From positions 1 to 14,233 of the forward strand of contig JAJYKG010000026.1 in the NCBI GenBank assembly GCA_021788795.1: DNA of 14,233 bases, in the 5' to 3' direction. The translations under genes and the position numbers were made by a program. The notes under the pieces are model-generated. The model did no database searches and was not told where the DNA came from. It saw only the letters and a list, made by a program, of their open reading frames with translations. This document shows positions 12,495 through 14,233 of this stretch, piece after piece. Position 1 is the stretch's first letter. The number at the start of each line of letters is the position of its first letter. This stretch comes from Thermoplasmata archaeon. Lineage in GTDB: Archaea; Thermoplasmatota; Thermoplasmata; RBG-16-68-12.

Positions 12495-14213
12495 ATGGCA
12501 GAAGGAGGAGGTGCCACCCCGCCTCCGGGCGCGCCGCCCGCGAAACGGGGTCTAGGCTGGAGATTGTGGGCAATCCTTGCGGTGATCGTAGTCGTGGTGA
12601 TCGCCGGGGTCGCGATCGTGGTGCTGCGACCGAGCGCGCCCCAGCGCGATACGAGCACGATTGTGTACTACATGCAGTCCGAGCCGGTCACGATGGACCC
12701 CTCGGACGCCTATGACCTGTGGTCGTTCGTGGCCCTGCAGAACACGTACGACACCCTCGTGGGCTACAACAAGGACACGACCCAGCTCGTCCCCGACCGC
12801 GCGACCTCGTGGGACATCTCCTCCAGCGGGCTCAACTACACCTTCCACATCCGCCAGGGCGTGAAGTTCTGCGACGGCAACACCCTGACGGCAAACGACG
12901 TGTACGCCTCCTTCCGGAAGATCCTGGTCGAGGCCTCGCCCGACTCCGGCGTCGCGTGGATCGTGAACCAGACGATGGACCCGAAAAACATCGCCGGCTC
13001 GCTCTGGGTGAAGGACACCTACACGATCCAGATGAACATGTCCAACCCGAGCCTTGGGGGCCGGCCCTACGCGGCGTTCCTCTCGACCCTGGCCACCGTG
13101 GAACCCTCGGCAATCATGGAGAGCTCGTGGATCACTGCCCACGGCGGCGTGAAGTTCCTGACGCCCAACCAGTACATCATGCAGAACACGATGGGCACGG
13201 GCCCCTACTGCATGTCGGCCTCCGATTGGATCAAAGGCAGCCAGATGACCCTGCACCAGAACCCCTACTACTGGCACAACTGGACCAGCGCGAACCCGAA
13301 GACCATCGTGATGAAATTCACGTCGGATCCGACGTCCCGCGTTGAGGCCATCCGGTCTGGCGCCGCGGACGTCGCGGACCTCCCGCTGTCGATGGTGAGC
13401 CAGGTCTCGGGCATCTCGGGCGTCATCGCGAAGGCGAACGCCACGGTGAAGAGCGAGATCGTGACCTTCAACATGACGAACCCGTACATGGCGGACAACA
13501 CGAGCGGACGGCTCGTCCGCCAGGCGTTTTCGTACGCGTTCGACTACAACGCGACGATCTCCCAGGACTTCGCGGGCTACGCCGCGCTCCTTCCAGGGCC
13601 GATCCCGGCGGGCATGCCGTTCTTCAGCGTCCAGCATCAGTACTACTACCAGAACCTCCAGAAGGCGAGCCAGCTGCTCAATCAATCCGGATACACGGAG
13701 AACGCCCAAGGCTTCCGTTTCGGCGGCTACGCGTTCCGGATCGTGGCGGACGGCTCCCAACTCGAGGAGGCGAACGCGGCGAGGCGGTGGCAATCCACCC
13801 TGTCGGTGCTCGGGGTGAAGACGAACCTCCTTGTCGAGCCCTCGACGGACGCCTGGGACACGGCCCGAGCGGCGGGCGCCTACGACTTCTTCGTGGCCCA
13901 CTGGGTCCTGGACTACCTCGATCCGGACGACTACGTGACCCCGATGGTCATGAACGCCACGAACGGCGGGGACTACTGGCACACGGGTTTCGACAACCTG
14001 ACGATCAACACCTACGGACTCGCGGCGCGGTCGGAGCTCACGTCGAACGCGCGGGCGAGCGACTACACGCAGGTGTACAATGCCGCGATGGCGGACCCGA
14101 ACATGATCTGGTTCTGCCAGCAAGAGTACGTGCCCATCCACCAGAGCTACATCCACGGCTTCTGGTTCAACCCCGTGACCTGGTACAACTTCTACTACTA
14201 TCAGAAGACGTAG
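12495..14213 (+). CDS. Membrane-anchored ABC transporter solute-binding protein, family 5 (peptide/nickel type)
   Basis: A 572-residue protein. A Gly/Pro-rich cytoplasmic start (residues 1-22) precedes one membrane helix (about 24-46) that anchors the protein outside the cell. There is no lipobox cysteine. Residues about 55-570 are an SBP_bac_5 domain: DPSDAYDLWSFVALQNTYDTL, LVPDRATSW, LNYTFHIRQGVKFCDGNTL then TANDVYASF, and MGTGPYCMSASDW. Family members deliver oligopeptides, dipeptides, nickel or other solutes to an ABC permease; the ligand here cannot be told. Many Asn-X-Ser/Thr sequons fit an archaeal surface protein. Permease and ATPase genes would be expected downstream, beyond the window. 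The stop at 14211-14213 is followed by GGAGGCCGCCTC, possibly the start of another hairpin. Confidence 0.92.
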   Translation: MAEGGGATPPPGAPPAKRGLGWRLWAILAVIVVVVIAGVAIVVLRPSAPQRDTSTIVYYMQSEPVTMDPSDAYDLWSFVALQNTYDTLVGYNKDTTQLVPDRATSWDISSSGLNYTFHIRQGVKFCDGNTLTANDVYASFRKILVEASPDSGVAWIVNQTMDPKNIAGSLWVKDTYTIQMNMSNPSLGGRPYAAFLSTLATVEPSAIMESSWITAHGGVKFLTPNQYIMQNTMGTGPYCMSASDWIKGSQMTLHQNPYYWHNWTSANPKTIVMKFTSDPTSRVEAIRSGAADVADLPLSMVSQVSGISGVIAKANATVKSEIVTFNMTNPYMADNTSGRLVRQAFSYAFDYNATISQDFAGYAALLPGPIPAGMPFFSVQHQYYYQNLQKASQLLNQSGYTENAQGFRFGGYAFRIVADGSQLEEANAARRWQSTLSVLGVKTNLLVEPSTDAWDTARAAGAYDFFVAHWVLDYLDPDDYVTPMVMNATNGGDYWHTGFDNLTINTYGLAARSELTSNARASDYTQVYNAAMADPNMIWFCQQEYVPIHQSYIHGFWFNPVTWYNFYYYQKT

Positions 14214-14233
14214 GAGGCCGCCTCGTCGCGGAA

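Noticed and set aside
12552..14156. Long minus-strand open frame opposite the solute-binding protein
   Set aside because: Same reason: a high-GC antisense frame with biased composition and no start signal.

Overview
This window is a high-GC stretch of an archaeal chromosome, most likely from a Thermoplasmatota-type lineage. The archaeal assignment rests on four things: the C-terminal part of an aIF5B-type initiation factor, the gene order RNA polymerase subunit K - enolase - ribosomal protein S2 - MEMO, TATA/BRE-type promoters (several close enough to the start codon for leaderless mRNA), and small archaeal families such as a DUF5679 zinc ribbon and a DUF6015-like protein. The phylum is an inference from protein resemblance and was not tested by a search.

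Layout. Positions 1-2347 hold a plus-strand cluster: the 3' part of infB (aIF5B), a small four-cysteine protein that starts at TTG, a double-domain GNAT acetyltransferase and a small four-helix membrane protein. The first three overlap. On the minus strand at 2360-3694 lies a site-2-type membrane metalloprotease with its own TATA box.

Positions 3758-5948 look like a mobile element. An IS5-family transposase is split by a -1 frameshift at a G6 run. The best-matching inverted repeat to its downstream end lies not just behind the transposase but about 1.3 kb further on. The roughly 2.19-kb unit between the repeats also encloses lower-GC passenger genes on the transposase strand: an exported 228-residue protein, a broken small reading frame and a 72-residue membrane protein. 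This is the most unusual part of the window.

Positions 5946-9619 return to conserved genes: a DUF6015-like protein (its stop codon falls at the element junction), a divergent CutA-like gene, and the minus-strand operon rpoK-eno-rpsB-memo, which joins transcription, glycolysis and translation genes as in many archaea. Positions 9701-10965 hold two more small four-helix membrane proteins and a 48-residue zinc ribbon. Positions 11067-14213 hold a class III aminotransferase with an inserted four-cysteine motif, a perfect terminator-like hairpin, and a membrane-anchored family 5 solute-binding protein whose transporter partners probably lie beyond the window.

No tRNA, rRNA or CRISPR array was seen. 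No gene-free stretch exceeds about 300 bases.
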